A stretch of DNA of 64,000 nucleotides, from the NCBI GenBank assembly GCA_934567355.1, contig CAKTJC010000013.1:1-64000 (forward strand), written 5' to 3'. Under the pieces are notes generated by a model. The model searched no databases, was not told the origin of the DNA, and saw nothing but the letters and a program-made list of their open reading frames with translations. The translations under genes and the position numbers were made by a program. This document shows positions 24,626 to 33,099 of this stretch, one piece after another; the stretch's first letter is position 1; each line of letters starts with the position of its first letter. This DNA is from an uncultured Oscillospiraceae bacterium. GTDB lineage: Bacteria; Bacillota; Clostridia; Oscillospirales; Oscillospiraceae.

Positions 24626-24654
24626 TTGACAGTAGGAGATACAAGTGCTATATT
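24626..24654 (+). promoter_or_regulatory. Strong promoter of the TrpXYZ-like ABC importer
   Basis: Perfect TTGACA (24626-24631) and TATATT (24649-24654) with a 17-base spacer. The leader of about 50 bases contains a small hairpin TGCCCG / CGGGCA just before the ribosome site. Confidence 0.85.
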
Positions 24655-24710
24655 ATCCCCATCAAGCGAACCTGCCCGAAAAAAGGCGGGCACAAAAAGG
24701 AGAAATTGAT

Positions 24711-25679
24711 ATGAAAAAGTTAATTGCAATTGTCCTTGCTGCTGTAATGGTGCTGGGGATGGCTTCCGCCGTCAGCGCCGAAGCAGAGGAAAAGACCTAT
24801 ACCGTGGGCATCTGCCAGCTGGTTCAGCACGCCGCGCTGGATGCCGCGACCCAGGGCTTTATGGATGCCCTTACCGAGAAGCTGGGCGACAATGTGAAGT
24901 TCGACTTGCAGAACGCCCAGGGCGAGTCCACCATGTGCTCTACCATCGTCACCGGCTTTGTTGCCAACGAGTACGACCTGATCATGGCAAACGCCACGCC
25001 CGCGCTGCTGGCTGCCGTTTCCGCGACCGATACCATTCCCATCCTGGGCACCTCCGTTACCGACTATGCGACGGCGCTGGCCATTGAGGATATGGATGCC
25101 TCCGTCGGCACCGGCATCAATGTCTCCGGCACCTCCGACGGTGTTCCCGCACAGCTGTATGCCGATACCGTGATGGAGCTGGTGCCCGATGCCAAGAATG
25201 TGGCTGTGCTGTACTGCTCTGCAGAGCCCAACTCCGTGCTCCAGGCCGACCAGTTCATCGCCTGCATGGACGAACTGGGTGTGAGCACTACGGTGTATAC
25301 CTTCACGGACTCCAATGATATTCAGTCGGTTGCCTACACCGCCATCGAAGGCGCGGATGCCATGTACATCCCCACCGACAATACCGCCGCTTCCAATATG
25401 ACCATTATTTCCAATGTGTGCGCCGGCGCGAATCTGCCTGTGATTTGCGGCGAGGAGGGCATGTGCGGCGCCGGTGGTTTGGCTACGGTTTCCATCAGCT
25501 ACTATGATATCGGTTATGTCTGCGGCGAGATGGCCTATGACGTTCTGGTAAACGGCGCAGATGTCTCCACCATGCCCATCGGCTATGCGGCCTCCCCGGT
25601 AAAGAAGTACAATCCCGACTATGCCGAGGCCATTGGCTTCGAGATGCCCCAGGGCTACGAGGCCATCGAAACCCAGTAA
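24711..25679 (+). CDS. ABC transporter substrate-binding protein (TrpX-like, ABC_sub_bind family)
   Basis: A 322-residue periplasmic-type binding protein. A signal peptide (MKKLIAIVLAAVMVLGMASA, cleavage near AVSA-EAEE) precedes a two-lobed domain with VGICQLVQHAALDAATQGF, YDLIMANATPALLAA, NVAVLYCSAEPNS and TAIEGADAMYIPTDN. These are hallmarks of the family that includes streptococcal TrpX, which binds tryptophan or tyrosine. The ligand is inferred from family only. AAAAGGAG precedes the ATG at 24711. An internal hairpin after the gene probably makes the binding protein more abundant than the membrane subunits. Confidence 0.85.
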   Translation: MKKLIAIVLAAVMVLGMASAVSAEAEEKTYTVGICQLVQHAALDAATQGFMDALTEKLGDNVKFDLQNAQGESTMCSTIVTGFVANEYDLIMANATPALLAAVSATDTIPILGTSVTDYATALAIEDMDASVGTGINVSGTSDGVPAQLYADTVMELVPDAKNVAVLYCSAEPNSVLQADQFIACMDELGVSTTVYTFTDSNDIQSVAYTAIEGADAMYIPTDNTAASNMTIISNVCAGANLPVICGEEGMCGAGGLATVSISYYDIGYVCGEMAYDVLVNGADVSTMPIGYAASPVKKYNPDYAEAIGFEMPQGYEAIETQ

Positions 25680-25705
25680 CCCATCCGGGAACGACAGCAG
25701 AATAT

Positions 25706-25738
25706 TCTCCCGGCAAAACCTTTGCCGGGGGATTTTCT
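25706..25738 (+). terminator. Intra-operon attenuating terminator after the binding-protein gene
   Basis: CTCCCGGCAAA (25707-25717) pairs with TTTGCCGGGGG (25721-25731) with a 3-base loop and is followed by ATTTTCT. The permease gene follows 31 bases later with its own AGGAGG, so read-through must occur. Confidence 0.8.
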
Positions 25739-25768
25739 GCAAACAGAAAATAACAGGAGGTCAATTCC

Positions 25769-26761
25769 ATGCTGGATGCTCTCATGGTATCTATCCCCGA
25801 ATACTTTGCTTCTCTGAAATTTACTGCGCTGCTTCGTGCCCTCCCCGGGGGCGTGACCCAGGGACTTATCTGGGGCGTACTGGCTCTGGGCGTGTTTCTT
25901 ACCTTCCGGATGCTGGGGGTGTCCGACCTGACGGTGGACGGAAGCATGGCCACCGGCGGCGCTGTCTGCATCATGCTGGTGTTGGCGGGGGTCAATCCCC
26001 AGCTGGCGCTGCTGGCATCCTTCCTGGCGGGCATGGCGGCAGGCGTCATCACCGGCTTCCTGCACACCCGCCTGGGCATTCCGGATATTTTGGCAGGCAT
26101 TTTGACGCAGATTTCCTTGTATTCCATCAATCTGAATATCATGGGCAAGGCCAACCAGGCTGTGAATGTCAATAAGGTTTCCTTCCTCTTCTCCTCCAAT
26201 GCCAAGCTGCTCAATCGCACCATCTGGATCGTGCTGGGGGTGTGCGTGGCGCTGGTGGTGGCGCTTTACATGTACCTGGGCACCGAGCACGGCTCCGCGC
26301 TGCGTGCTACCGGCATCAACGGCAACATGGCGCGCGCCCAGGGCATCAATACCAATCGGATGAAGGTCATCGGTCTGGCGCTGAGCAACGGTCTGGTGGC
26401 GCTTTCCGGAGGGATCATGTCCCAGTATCAGGGCTTTGCCGATGTAAAGATGGGCACCGGCGCCATTGTCATCGGTCTGGCCGCCGTTATCATCGGCGAG
26501 GTGCTGGGCGAGGCACTGATGGGACGGCATATGAATTTTATGATCCGTCTTGCCTTCGTGGTTCTGGGCAGCGTGATCTACTATGTGGTGTATGTGTTCG
26601 TCCTGTGGCTGAAATTCCCGCCGGATGACATGAAGCTGCTCACCGCCGTCGTTGTGGCGATTTTCCTGGCGGTGCCCAATCTGCGGGCGGCCAAGCGGAA
26701 TTCCTTCAGCCGCATCGCCAAGCAAAATGCCAAGGCGGCCAAAACCACAGGGGAGGGTTGA
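25769..26761 (+). CDS. ABC transporter permease (TrpY-like, BPD_transp_2)
   Basis: A 330-residue permease with about nine membrane helices, of the LivH/BPD_transp_2 superfamily. Characteristic segments are GGVTQGLIWGVLALGVFLTFRM, the SDLTVDGS loop and the EAA-like region LRATGINGNMARAQGINTNR that contacts the ATPase. The SDLTVDGS signature is typical of permeases working with ABC_sub_bind proteins. The C-terminus is basic and cytoplasmic. AGGAGG lies upstream; the ATPase gene begins three bases after its stop. Confidence 0.88.
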   Translation: MLDALMVSIPEYFASLKFTALLRALPGGVTQGLIWGVLALGVFLTFRMLGVSDLTVDGSMATGGAVCIMLVLAGVNPQLALLASFLAGMAAGVITGFLHTRLGIPDILAGILTQISLYSINLNIMGKANQAVNVNKVSFLFSSNAKLLNRTIWIVLGVCVALVVALYMYLGTEHGSALRATGINGNMARAQGINTNRMKVIGLALSNGLVALSGGIMSQYQGFADVKMGTGAIVIGLAAVIIGEVLGEALMGRHMNFMIRLAFVVLGSVIYYVVYVFVLWLKFPPDDMKLLTAVVVAIFLAVPNLRAAKRNSFSRIAKQNAKAAKTTGEG

Positions 26762-26764
26762 GCC

Positions 26765-27562
26765 ATGCTGGAAATCAAAAATGTGTACAAGACCTTCAAT
26801 GCAGGCACCATCAACGAAAAGAAAGCGCTGCAAAACCTGAACCTGACGCTGCAAACCGGCGAGTTCTGTACCGTCATCGGCGGCAACGGCGCAGGCAAAT
26901 CCACCATGCTCAATGCCGTCTCCGGCGTCTGGCCGGTGGATTCCGGCGCCATCCTGATTGACGGTGTGGATATTTCCGGCCTGTGCGAATATAAGCGTGC
27001 TCCCTTCCTGGGACGCGTGTTCCAGGATCCCATGAACGGCACCGCTGCCGATATGCAGATCGTGGAAAATCTGGCGTTGGCTGCCCGCCGGGGCGAAAAG
27101 CGCCGGGTGCTCCGCTGGGGCGTGCCCAAGGCGGATATGGAAAAGTACCGCGATATGTTGAAAACCCTGGATCTTGGCCTGGAAGACCGCCTGACCACCA
27201 AGGTCGGCCTGCTCTCCGGCGGTCAGCGTCAGGCGCTGACGCTGCTGATGGCAACCCTTCAAAAGCCTCAGCTGCTGCTCCTGGACGAGCATACTGCCGC
27301 GCTGGATCCCAAAACCGCATCCAAGGTGCTGGAGGCGACCCAGCGAATTGTGGAGCAGAACAACCTGACCACCCTGATGATCACCCACAATATGCGCGAT
27401 GCCATTAACTATGGCAACCGCCTGATCATGATGTACGACGGCCATATCGTAGTGGATGTCTCCGGCGAGGAAAAGAAGAATCTCACCGTTGAGCAGCTGC
27501 TGGAGCTCTTCAGCAAGGCCTCCGGCTCCGATGAAGCCGATGACAAGCTGATCCTATCCTGA
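26765..27562 (+). CDS. ABC transporter ATP-binding protein (TrpZ-like)
   Basis: A 265-residue ATPase. Walker A GGNGAGKST near residues 40-48, signature LLSGGQRQALTLLMATL near 155, Walker B LLLLDEHTAALD near 178 and H-loop MITHNM. The DEHTAALDPK form, with His in place of the usual Pro, is common in the ATPases that partner ABC_sub_bind importers. It completes the importer operon. Confidence 0.92.
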   Translation: MLEIKNVYKTFNAGTINEKKALQNLNLTLQTGEFCTVIGGNGAGKSTMLNAVSGVWPVDSGAILIDGVDISGLCEYKRAPFLGRVFQDPMNGTAADMQIVENLALAARRGEKRRVLRWGVPKADMEKYRDMLKTLDLGLEDRLTTKVGLLSGGQRQALTLLMATLQKPQLLLLDEHTAALDPKTASKVLEATQRIVEQNNLTTLMITHNMRDAINYGNRLIMMYDGHIVVDVSGEEKKNLTVEQLLELFSKASGSDEADDKLILS

Positions 27563-27610
27563 GGTACCGTTTGTCGGAAAGATCAGGGCGCACTTTTGAG
27601 CCATTGGCAA

Positions 27611-27630
27611 TGGGAGGCAGATGCCTCCCA
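27611..27630 (+). terminator. Hairpin after the importer operon
   Basis: TGGGAGGC / GCCTCCCA with a 4-base loop. It lacks a T-tract, so termination is uncertain; it may only stabilise the 3' end. Confidence 0.4.
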
Positions 27631-27660
27631 TCCATATAAAAACAAAAGGAGAGAGAAAGT

Positions 27661-28293
27661 ATGTTTTATCCCTATGGAATTAGCTCAAGCCTTTGGCAAG
27701 TGGTCGTGGCGGCTTTTCTGGCCATCACGACGACGGTGCTTGCCTTTATTTTCATCGTCCCCGAAAAGCGGCGCGCCAGACTGAACGGGTTCGGAAAATT
27801 CCTGCATGATACCTGCAATTTTAAGTATCTGATCGTGGAGAAAATTCTGCAGGCGCTCTACATTTTCCTGACCTGCCTTGTGCTGCTTTCCGGCTTTTTC
27901 ATGCTCTTTAAGGTGGACTACTGGGGGCAGTGGCAGGGCTGGTACGGCCTGCTGATGATGATTGCCGGACCCATTGTCATCCGGCTTGTCTATGAGCTGG
28001 CGATGATGCTGGTGTTGCTGGTGAAGAACGTGATTTCCATCAATAATAAGCTCAGCGGCAAGAGCGGCGATCCCTTTGCAACGCCGGACGTGAGTGCGAT
28101 CGGAAGAACGCCCGCCTATAAGCCTGCTGCTCCCTCCGAAAGCAGGGTGCGCGGCTTTTCCGTCCCGGATATGAGCGGCGCGAAGGATACGCCGGATGCA
28201 GCATCGGGCGCGGCAAAATTCTGCACCGTATGCGGCAGCAGGCTGGATGAAAACGGCCATTGCCCCACCTGCGGCAGCGGCGACCCGTCATAA
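27661..28293 (+). CDS. Membrane protein with C-terminal zinc ribbon (DUF4282-like)
   Basis: A 210-residue protein. Three membrane segments (about residues 10-34, 58-83 and 96-122) include the pair ILQALYIFLTCLVLLSGFF and LLMMIAGPIVIRLVYELAMM, ending IRLVYELAMMLVLLVKNVI, which resembles the DUF4282 family. A flexible Ser/Pro/Ala linker leads to a zinc ribbon CTVCGSRLDENGHCPTCG at residues 188-205. The function is unknown. AAAGGAGAGAG precedes the ATG. Zinc-ribbon-tipped membrane proteins also appear at 9-12 kb in this window. Confidence 0.65.
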   Translation: MFYPYGISSSLWQVVVAAFLAITTTVLAFIFIVPEKRRARLNGFGKFLHDTCNFKYLIVEKILQALYIFLTCLVLLSGFFMLFKVDYWGQWQGWYGLLMMIAGPIVIRLVYELAMMLVLLVKNVISINNKLSGKSGDPFATPDVSAIGRTPAYKPAAPSESRVRGFSVPDMSGAKDTPDAASGAAKFCTVCGSRLDENGHCPTCGSGDPS

Positions 28294-28297
28294 GGAC

Positions 28298-28341
28298 AAA
28301 ATTTTCCCCAGCCGATTTCGTTTCGGCTGGGGTAAAATTTT
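28298..28341. terminator. Bidirectional terminator between convergent membrane-protein genes
   Basis: A long stem pairs AAAATTTTCCCCAGCCGA (28298-28315) with TCGGCTGGGGTAAAATTTT (28323-28341), with one bulged base; it has A/T-rich flanks on both sides. Confidence 0.88.
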
Positions 28342-29326
28342 ACATCTGGAAGATATTTCCAAGCACCGCACCCTCCGGCTTTTCCTTGGGGCACAGGCTG
28401 TCGTAGAACAGGGCATAGGTCACGGCCACCCGGTTGCTGAAGAAGTAGCGCACCGCAAAATCGGCCGCCAGGTATACCAGCACGACGGCGAAGAAGTATG
28501 CCGCCGGAGACAGGGGGAGGGCAACACCGCAAATGGCGAGGATCAGATCCAGATACACCAGGCAGCCCACAACAAACTGGAGCAGATAATACCACCAGAA
28601 GCTCAGATCCACCCGGAGCATCATTTTCATATTGCCGCGCATCATCCGCCGGCTTTCCCGCAGCACCCCGAAGGCGCCCAGCTGCGGGAGGTCGATGAGC
28701 AGGTAGTCCACCATGCGGTAGGTGCAGGAAAAATACCACAGCAGTACCGCAAGCGCGGCCAGGTAGATGATCGTCACCGGCAGCATGGCGCTGTACGCGC
28801 TCTCCCAAACGGACATGATGGCCTCGGTGGTGAGCGTGCCGTCCCCGATCAGGGGGAGCATTGCGGCGGCCAGCTGATTGGCAAAGGGCGTAAGCATGTA
28901 AACATTCACCACAAGCAGGCACAGCGCAAAGGACATGGCGACCAGGATGACGCCCTGCAGCAGCCTTGTGCGCAGCAGCAGCCAGATGCGCTCCAGTCCC
29001 GCCTTCAGCGTGCTGACGGATGCAAACTGCCCCCGGGCGATGCGCAGCATGGCAGCGGCATAGCCCAATGTCAGGCAAATCGTTAGGAGCATGTAGGCAA
29101 TGGTAAGGGCGGAACTGGCGGTGGACAGCGCGGAGCGGGTTCCGATGCCCTGCAATCCGCCGGTTTGGGAGATCTGCCCATCCAGCAGGTACCTGACCGC
29201 GTTGGCGATCAGAGAGGAGCCCGCCAGGATCCCCGCGTAAACAAGGACAACTTTCTGCGGCTCTTTTCCGCCCTTCAGACGGTTGGCCGCTTTCACTTTC
29301 AGATATTTTGCAGACGGAATACTCAT
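28340..29326 (-). CDS. DUF975-family integral membrane protein
   Basis: A 328-residue membrane protein with about six hydrophobic segments. The N-terminal SIPSAKYLKVKAANRLKGG and the later FGVLRESRRMMRGNMKMMLR with LILAICGVALPLSPAAYFF fit the DUF975 family of Firmicutes, whose role is unknown. The start is the ATG at 29326 with ATAGGAG upstream; a longer frame to 29383 would run into the palindromic element. The last residues overlap the bidirectional terminator. Confidence 0.7.
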   Translation of the reverse strand: MSIPSAKYLKVKAANRLKGGKEPQKVVLVYAGILAGSSLIANAVRYLLDGQISQTGGLQGIGTRSALSTASSALTIAYMLLTICLTLGYAAAMLRIARGQFASVSTLKAGLERIWLLLRTRLLQGVILVAMSFALCLLVVNVYMLTPFANQLAAAMLPLIGDGTLTTEAIMSVWESAYSAMLPVTIIYLAALAVLLWYFSCTYRMVDYLLIDLPQLGAFGVLRESRRMMRGNMKMMLRVDLSFWWYYLLQFVVGCLVYLDLILAICGVALPLSPAAYFFAVVLVYLAADFAVRYFFSNRVAVTYALFYDSLCPKEKPEGAVLGNIFQM

Positions 29327-29349
29327 GGAAAATCTCCTATGCGTTTTTT

Positions 29350-29516
29350 CTAGGGTCTGCCTGAAAACCGGAAATATGACCAACAGCGAGGGATTTTTCG
29401 CCTGGTGAAGCCATTTTTTCGCAGGAATACTTTGTGTATTGCAAGGAAAAATGGCGCACAGCAGGCGGAAAAGATCCGCTGTTTGGGTGTGTTGACGGTT
29501 TTCAGATAGACCCTAG
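29350..29516. repeat. Palindromic MITE-like element, copy 6 (divergent subfamily)
   Basis: A 167-bp element with 21-bp terminal inverted repeats that differ at two positions (CTAGGGTCTGCCTGAAAACC and, from the other end, CTAGGGTCTATCTGAAAACC). Nested arms follow: ACAGCG / CGCTGT, GCCTG / CAGGC, and an apex hairpin CCATTTTT (29411-29418) / AAAAATGG (29447-29454) around GGAATACTTTGTGTATT. It shares CAGCGAGGGATTTT and the AATAC..GTATT apex with the reverse complement of copies 1, 3 and 5, so it is a distant member of the same family in opposite orientation. Confidence 0.88.
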
Positions 29517-29620
29517 TACAGTTATAAAGCATTTCCTTCCAAATAGCAAATGAATTTTTCTGGAATTATGGAAATTGACCGGCTTCTGTGATAAAATGAA
29601 TCCGAAAGGGGAGATGCGTG

Positions 29621-30400
29621 ATGAAGCTGGGCGAAAGACTGCGTCAGGCCAGATTGGAAGCCGGACTGAGCCAGCGGCAGCTGGCGGGAGACCGGATCAC
29701 CCGCAACATGCTCTCCCAGATCGAAAACGGCAGTGCTGCCCCGTCCATGGAGACGCTGCGATTCCTTGCAGAGCGGCTGGGCAAGCCCATGAGCTATTTC
29801 CTGGACGAACGGGAGACGGACGCCGCCCTGCTGGAGCGGGCGTGGGCGGCTTACGAATCCGGCGAGGCAGCCGAAGCCCGGCGCCTGGTCGAGCAGCACG
29901 CACAGGGGCGGGAAGCATGCCTGCTGCAGGCGCTGGCATTACTGCGATTGGCGCAGCAAAGCATGGAGCAGGGGAGGCAGACCTATGCCGGGAACCTGCT
30001 GGAGCGTGTGGAAGCACTGGAGGGCACCCTCCCCTTCCTTCCGGAGCTGAGGGAGCGCCGGCTGATGCTTCGCGCCGCCCTCCGCCTGTCGGTGGAGCAG
30101 ACTCAGCTGCCTGACCTGGACGACCGGCTGTACCTCCATGCCTACGCGGCTATGCGTGCCGATGCCCCCCAGCGGGCGGCGGCCTATCTGGATGCGGCGC
30201 AGGATCGGCAATCCCCCCGCTGGCATCTTCTGCGTGCCAGAACCCTGATGGCGCAGGGGGAATATTCCGCGGCTGCCCGGCTGCTGCAGTTGGAGGAAAA
30301 GCGTTCCCCTGACGAGGCGATCCCCCTGCTGGAGCAGTGCTTCCGGGAGCTGGGGGATTTCCAGCTGGCATATCACTATGCCTGCCTGCAGAGAAAATAG
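29621..30400 (+). CDS. XRE-family regulator with TPR-like C-terminal region
   Basis: A 259-residue regulator. Residues 1-60 form an XRE helix-turn-helix (LGERLRQARLEAGLSQRQLA, ITRNMLSQIENGSAAPSMET, LAERLGKPMSYFLDE). The rest is alpha-helical with repeated Ala/Leu/Arg pairs of helices (ALLRLAQQSMEQGRQTYAGN, AYAAMRADAPQRAAAYLDAA, ARTLMAQGEYSAAARLLQLE) typical of TPR sensor regions, as in RNPP-type or RapZ-like regulators. Its ligand and targets are unknown. A GTG at 29618 is an alternative start. It stands alone. Confidence 0.82.
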   Translation: MKLGERLRQARLEAGLSQRQLAGDRITRNMLSQIENGSAAPSMETLRFLAERLGKPMSYFLDERETDAALLERAWAAYESGEAAEARRLVEQHAQGREACLLQALALLRLAQQSMEQGRQTYAGNLLERVEALEGTLPFLPELRERRLMLRAALRLSVEQTQLPDLDDRLYLHAYAAMRADAPQRAAAYLDAAQDRQSPRWHLLRARTLMAQGEYSAAARLLQLEEKRSPDEAIPLLEQCFRELGDFQLAYHYACLQRK

Positions 30401-30481
30401 CCCCATTGCCTGCCGTATCGCATTTTATACGACAAGCCGCCATTTCAATTTGATGATATTGCTGAATTCAGCGGCGGCTTC

Positions 30482-30510
30482 TTGACAAAACGGAGATTTT
30501 TTGATAATAA
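30482..30510 (+). promoter_or_regulatory. Promoter of the sorbitol-dehydrogenase-like gene
   Basis: Perfect TTGACA (30482-30487) and TAATAA (30505-30510) with a 17-base spacer; the start codon is 40 bases downstream. Confidence 0.78.
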
Positions 30511-30550
30511 AGTGTCAAACCAAATAAAACATAAGCAAAGGAGTTTTATC

Positions 30551-31600
30551 ATGGACGGAACAATGCGCGTTGCAATCATGGAAGGGATCGGCAAAATGGG
30601 CTTCACCCGCCGCCCCATCCCAACCCCCAAGGCGGACGAAGTCCTTGTCAAGCTGGAGTATGTGGGCATCTGCGGCTCTGATATGCATTATTACGAAACC
30701 GGTGCCATCGGCGATTTCGTAGTGGAGCCTCCCTTCGTCCTGGGTCATGAGCCCGGCGGCACGGTGGTGGAGGTCGGCAGCAATGTCACGCACCTGAAGG
30801 TGGGCGACCGGGTGGCGCTGGAGCCGGGCAAGACCTGCGGCCACTGCAAATTCTGCCGTGAGGGCAAGTACAATCTTTGTCCGGATGTGGTCTTCTTCGC
30901 CACGCCCCCGGTGGATGGTGTCTTCCAGGAATATGTCGCCCACGAAGCCGACCTGTGCTTCAAGCTGCCCGACAATGTGAGCACCCTGGAGGGCGCTCTG
31001 ATCGAGCCGCTGGCTGTGGGCTTCCACGCCGCCATCCAGGGCGATGCCCACCTGGGGCAGAAGGCCGTGGTCATGGGCGCGGGCTGCATCGGCCTGGTGT
31101 CTCTGATGGCATTGAAGGCGCGCGGCGTTGAAGAAGTTTATGTAGTGGACGTGATGGACAAGCGCCTGGATAAGGCCATGGAGCTGGGCGCTACTGCCGT
31201 GATCAACGGCAAGCGCGAGGATGTAGTTGCCCGCCTGAACGAGCTCACCGGCGGCGCGGGCACCGACCTGGCCATTGATACGGCCGGCAGCGAATTCACT
31301 GTCCGTCAGGCAATCATGGCTGCCGCCAAGGGCAGCACCATCGTCTTGGTCGGCTACAGCAAGAGCGGCGAAATGAATATGCCCACCGACTTCATCCTGA
31401 ATAAGGAGCTGACGCTGAAGTCCGTCTTCCGCTACCGCCACATCTATCCCATTGCCATCGAGGCAGTGGCCAGCGGCAAGGTGAATTTGAAGGGCATCGT
31501 CTCCAACATCTTCCCCCTGTCCGACATCCAGCATGCTATGGACGAAAGCGTCCGCAACAAGGCGGATATTGTCAAGTCCGTAATTAAAATCGAAGAATAA
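30551..31600 (+). CDS. Zinc-dependent polyol dehydrogenase (sorbitol/xylitol dehydrogenase-like)
   Basis: A 349-residue medium-chain dehydrogenase. Catalytic zinc ligands appear in GICGSDMHYY (Cys) and VLGHEPGG (His-Glu), the structural zinc site in CGHCKFCREGKYNLC (four Cys), and the Rossmann motif in VVMGAGCIGLVSL. VEPPFVLGHEPGGTVVEVG and the GDRVALEPG segment place it closest to sorbitol dehydrogenase (polyol + NAD+ to ketose + NADH). No polyol transporter or kinase is adjacent, so the physiological substrate is open. AAAGGAG precedes ATG 30551, and a strong promoter and terminator make it monocistronic. Confidence 0.85.
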   Translation: MDGTMRVAIMEGIGKMGFTRRPIPTPKADEVLVKLEYVGICGSDMHYYETGAIGDFVVEPPFVLGHEPGGTVVEVGSNVTHLKVGDRVALEPGKTCGHCKFCREGKYNLCPDVVFFATPPVDGVFQEYVAHEADLCFKLPDNVSTLEGALIEPLAVGFHAAIQGDAHLGQKAVVMGAGCIGLVSLMALKARGVEEVYVVDVMDKRLDKAMELGATAVINGKREDVVARLNELTGGAGTDLAIDTAGSEFTVRQAIMAAAKGSTIVLVGYSKSGEMNMPTDFILNKELTLKSVFRYRHIYPIAIEAVASGKVNLKGIVSNIFPLSDIQHAMDESVRNKADIVKSVIKIEE

Positions 31601-31605
31601 CTGCG

Positions 31606-31641
31606 AATCTGCCCGGTCAAAACGACCGGGCAGATTTTTTA
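31606..31641. terminator. Terminator of the polyol dehydrogenase gene
   Basis: A 13-bp stem AATCTGCCCGGTC / GACCGGGCAGATT with a 5-base loop is followed by TTTTTA. It also ends against convergent spoIIID. Confidence 0.93.
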
Positions 31642-31887
31642 TCGGTGCAGGTATTTTTCCCGCGTGGCCATCCCGCCGCGGATGTGGCGTTCCTGCTTGT
31701 TCTTATCCAGCACGGCTCTGGCTGCCGTAAACAGCGCGGGATTCACCCGCCTGAGCCGAAAGGTAATATCCTTGTGTACGGTGGATTTGGAGATGCCGAA
31801 ATGCTTTGCCGCTGCACGCACGGTGGCACCCGTTTCAATGATGTACACAGCCAGTTCACAGGCTCGCTTCTCAATTTGCTCTGTCAT
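31639..31887 (-). CDS. spoIIID: SpoIIID sporulation transcription factor
   Basis: An 82-residue SpoIIID, the mother-cell DNA-binding protein that tunes sigma-E and sigma-K genes during sporulation. The helix-turn-helix ATVRAAAKHFGISKSTVHKD is at residues 21-40, and the basic C-terminal RHIRGGMATREKY matches the known DNA-contacting tail. The size equals the family standard. The ATG at 31887 is preceded by GGAGG; longer frames in this phase extend into the divergent gene and are not real. Confidence 0.95.
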   Translation of the reverse strand: MTEQIEKRACELAVYIIETGATVRAAAKHFGISKSTVHKDITFRLRRVNPALFTAARAVLDKNKQERHIRGGMATREKYLHR

Positions 31888-31950
31888 ATCCTGACCTCCG
31901 ATGCTGTGTGCTGTCTTAGCATATTCCGGGGCAAGGGAACTTATGAGCCC

Positions 31951-31979
31951 TTGACACCGGCAGAGCCCGGGTGTAAAAT
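31951..31979 (+). promoter_or_regulatory. Promoter of the threonine-aldolase-family gene
   Basis: Perfect TTGACA (31951-31956) and TAAAAT (31974-31979) with a 17-base spacer, 25 bases before the start codon. Confidence 0.82.
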
Positions 31980-32004
31980 AGGGAAAAAGGGGAGTGTGAG
32001 CCAA

Positions 32005-33045
32005 TTGATCTATTTTAATAATGACTACAGCGAGGGCTGCCATGAAAAGGTGCTGGAAAGGCTGATTGCCACCAATATGGAGCAGACCCTCGGCTACGGC
32101 GAGGATGAACACTGTGCGGCCGCCGCTGCGAAGATCAGGGCAAAATGCGGCCGGGAGGATATTGCCGTCCATTTTCTGGTGGGCGGCACGCAGGCAAACC
32201 TGACGGTGATCGATGCGGCGCTCCGCCCCCATCAGGGCGCGCTGGGCGCGGATACTGCCCACATCAATGTCCATGAAACCGGCGCGGTGGAGGCCACCGG
32301 CCACAAGGTGCTCTGGGTGCCGAACCGGGACGGCAAGCTTACCGCCGGGCAGGTGCGGCAAGCCGTCCGGGAGCACTATGCCAGCAGCTCCTTTGAGCAT
32401 ACCGTCCAGCCCAAGCTAGTGTATATTTCCCATCCCACCGAGCTGGGCACGCTCTATACCCGCCGGGAGCTGGAGAATTTGTCCGCCGCCTGCCGGGAGC
32501 TGGGGCTTTACCTGTTTCTGGACGGCGCACGCCTGGGCTATGGCTTGGCTGCCCGGGGCAATGATGTGAGCATGGCGGATCTGGCGCGGCTGTGTGATGT
32601 GTTCTATATCGGCGGCACCAAGGTCGGTGCGCTTTTCGGCGAGGCGGTGGTCATCTGCAATCCCGCCATCGGTGAGGATTTCCGCTATCTGATCAAGCAG
32701 CACGGCGGCATGCTGGCGAAGGGACGTCTGCTGGGTGTTCAGTTCGATGCCCTGATGGAAGACGATCTCTACGAGCAAATTGCTGCTCATGCCGACCGCC
32801 TGGCCGACCGGCTGCGGGCAGAACTGAAGAACCTGCATGTCCCCTTCCTGGTGGAGAGCACCACCAACCAGCTTTTCCCCATCCTGCCGGACGCCGTGTT
32901 GGCAGAATTGGAAAAAACCTACGTTTTCAGCGAACAGGAGCGGGTGGATGAAACCCACCGTGCCGTTCGCTTCTGCACCAGCTGGGCGACCAAAGAGGAA
33001 AACGTGGACAAGCTCTGCGCTGATTTGGCGCAGCTGCTGAAATAG
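32005..33045 (+). CDS. PLP-dependent aldolase (low-specificity threonine aldolase family)
   Basis: A 346-residue fold-type I PLP enzyme of the beta-eliminating lyase / threonine aldolase family. The opening IYFNNDYSEGCHEKVLERL is the family start, HFLVGGTQANLTVI binds the cofactor phosphate, LYLFLDGARLGYGL contains the Asp that pairs with the pyridine nitrogen, and the Schiff-base lysine is Lys206 in FYIGGTKVGALFGE. It probably cleaves L-threonine (and allo-threonine) to glycine and acetaldehyde. TTG at 32005 is the likely start, with AAGGGGAG upstream and agreement with the family N-terminus. Confidence 0.85.
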   Translation: MIYFNNDYSEGCHEKVLERLIATNMEQTLGYGEDEHCAAAAAKIRAKCGREDIAVHFLVGGTQANLTVIDAALRPHQGALGADTAHINVHETGAVEATGHKVLWVPNRDGKLTAGQVRQAVREHYASSSFEHTVQPKLVYISHPTELGTLYTRRELENLSAACRELGLYLFLDGARLGYGLAARGNDVSMADLARLCDVFYIGGTKVGALFGEAVVICNPAIGEDFRYLIKQHGGMLAKGRLLGVQFDALMEDDLYEQIAAHADRLADRLRAELKNLHVPFLVESTTNQLFPILPDAVLAELEKTYVFSEQERVDETHRAVRFCTSWATKEENVDKLCADLAQLLK

Positions 33046-33062
33046 TCTGTACAAATAAAAAG

Positions 33063-33099
33063 CGGACTGCCTCCCTCCTGCGGGAAGCAGTCCGTTTTC
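33063..33099. terminator. Bidirectional terminator between aldolase gene and the isc operon
   Basis: CGGACTGC / GCAGTCCG (33063-33070 with 33087-33094) with a partly paired interior is followed by TTTTCT and preceded by AAATAAAAAG. Confidence 0.85.

Noticed and set aside
24655..24710. A riboswitch or T-box before the TrpXYZ-like importer
   Set aside because: The leader is only about 50 bases, with one short hairpin; there is no T-box sequence and no room for a known amino-acid riboswitch.
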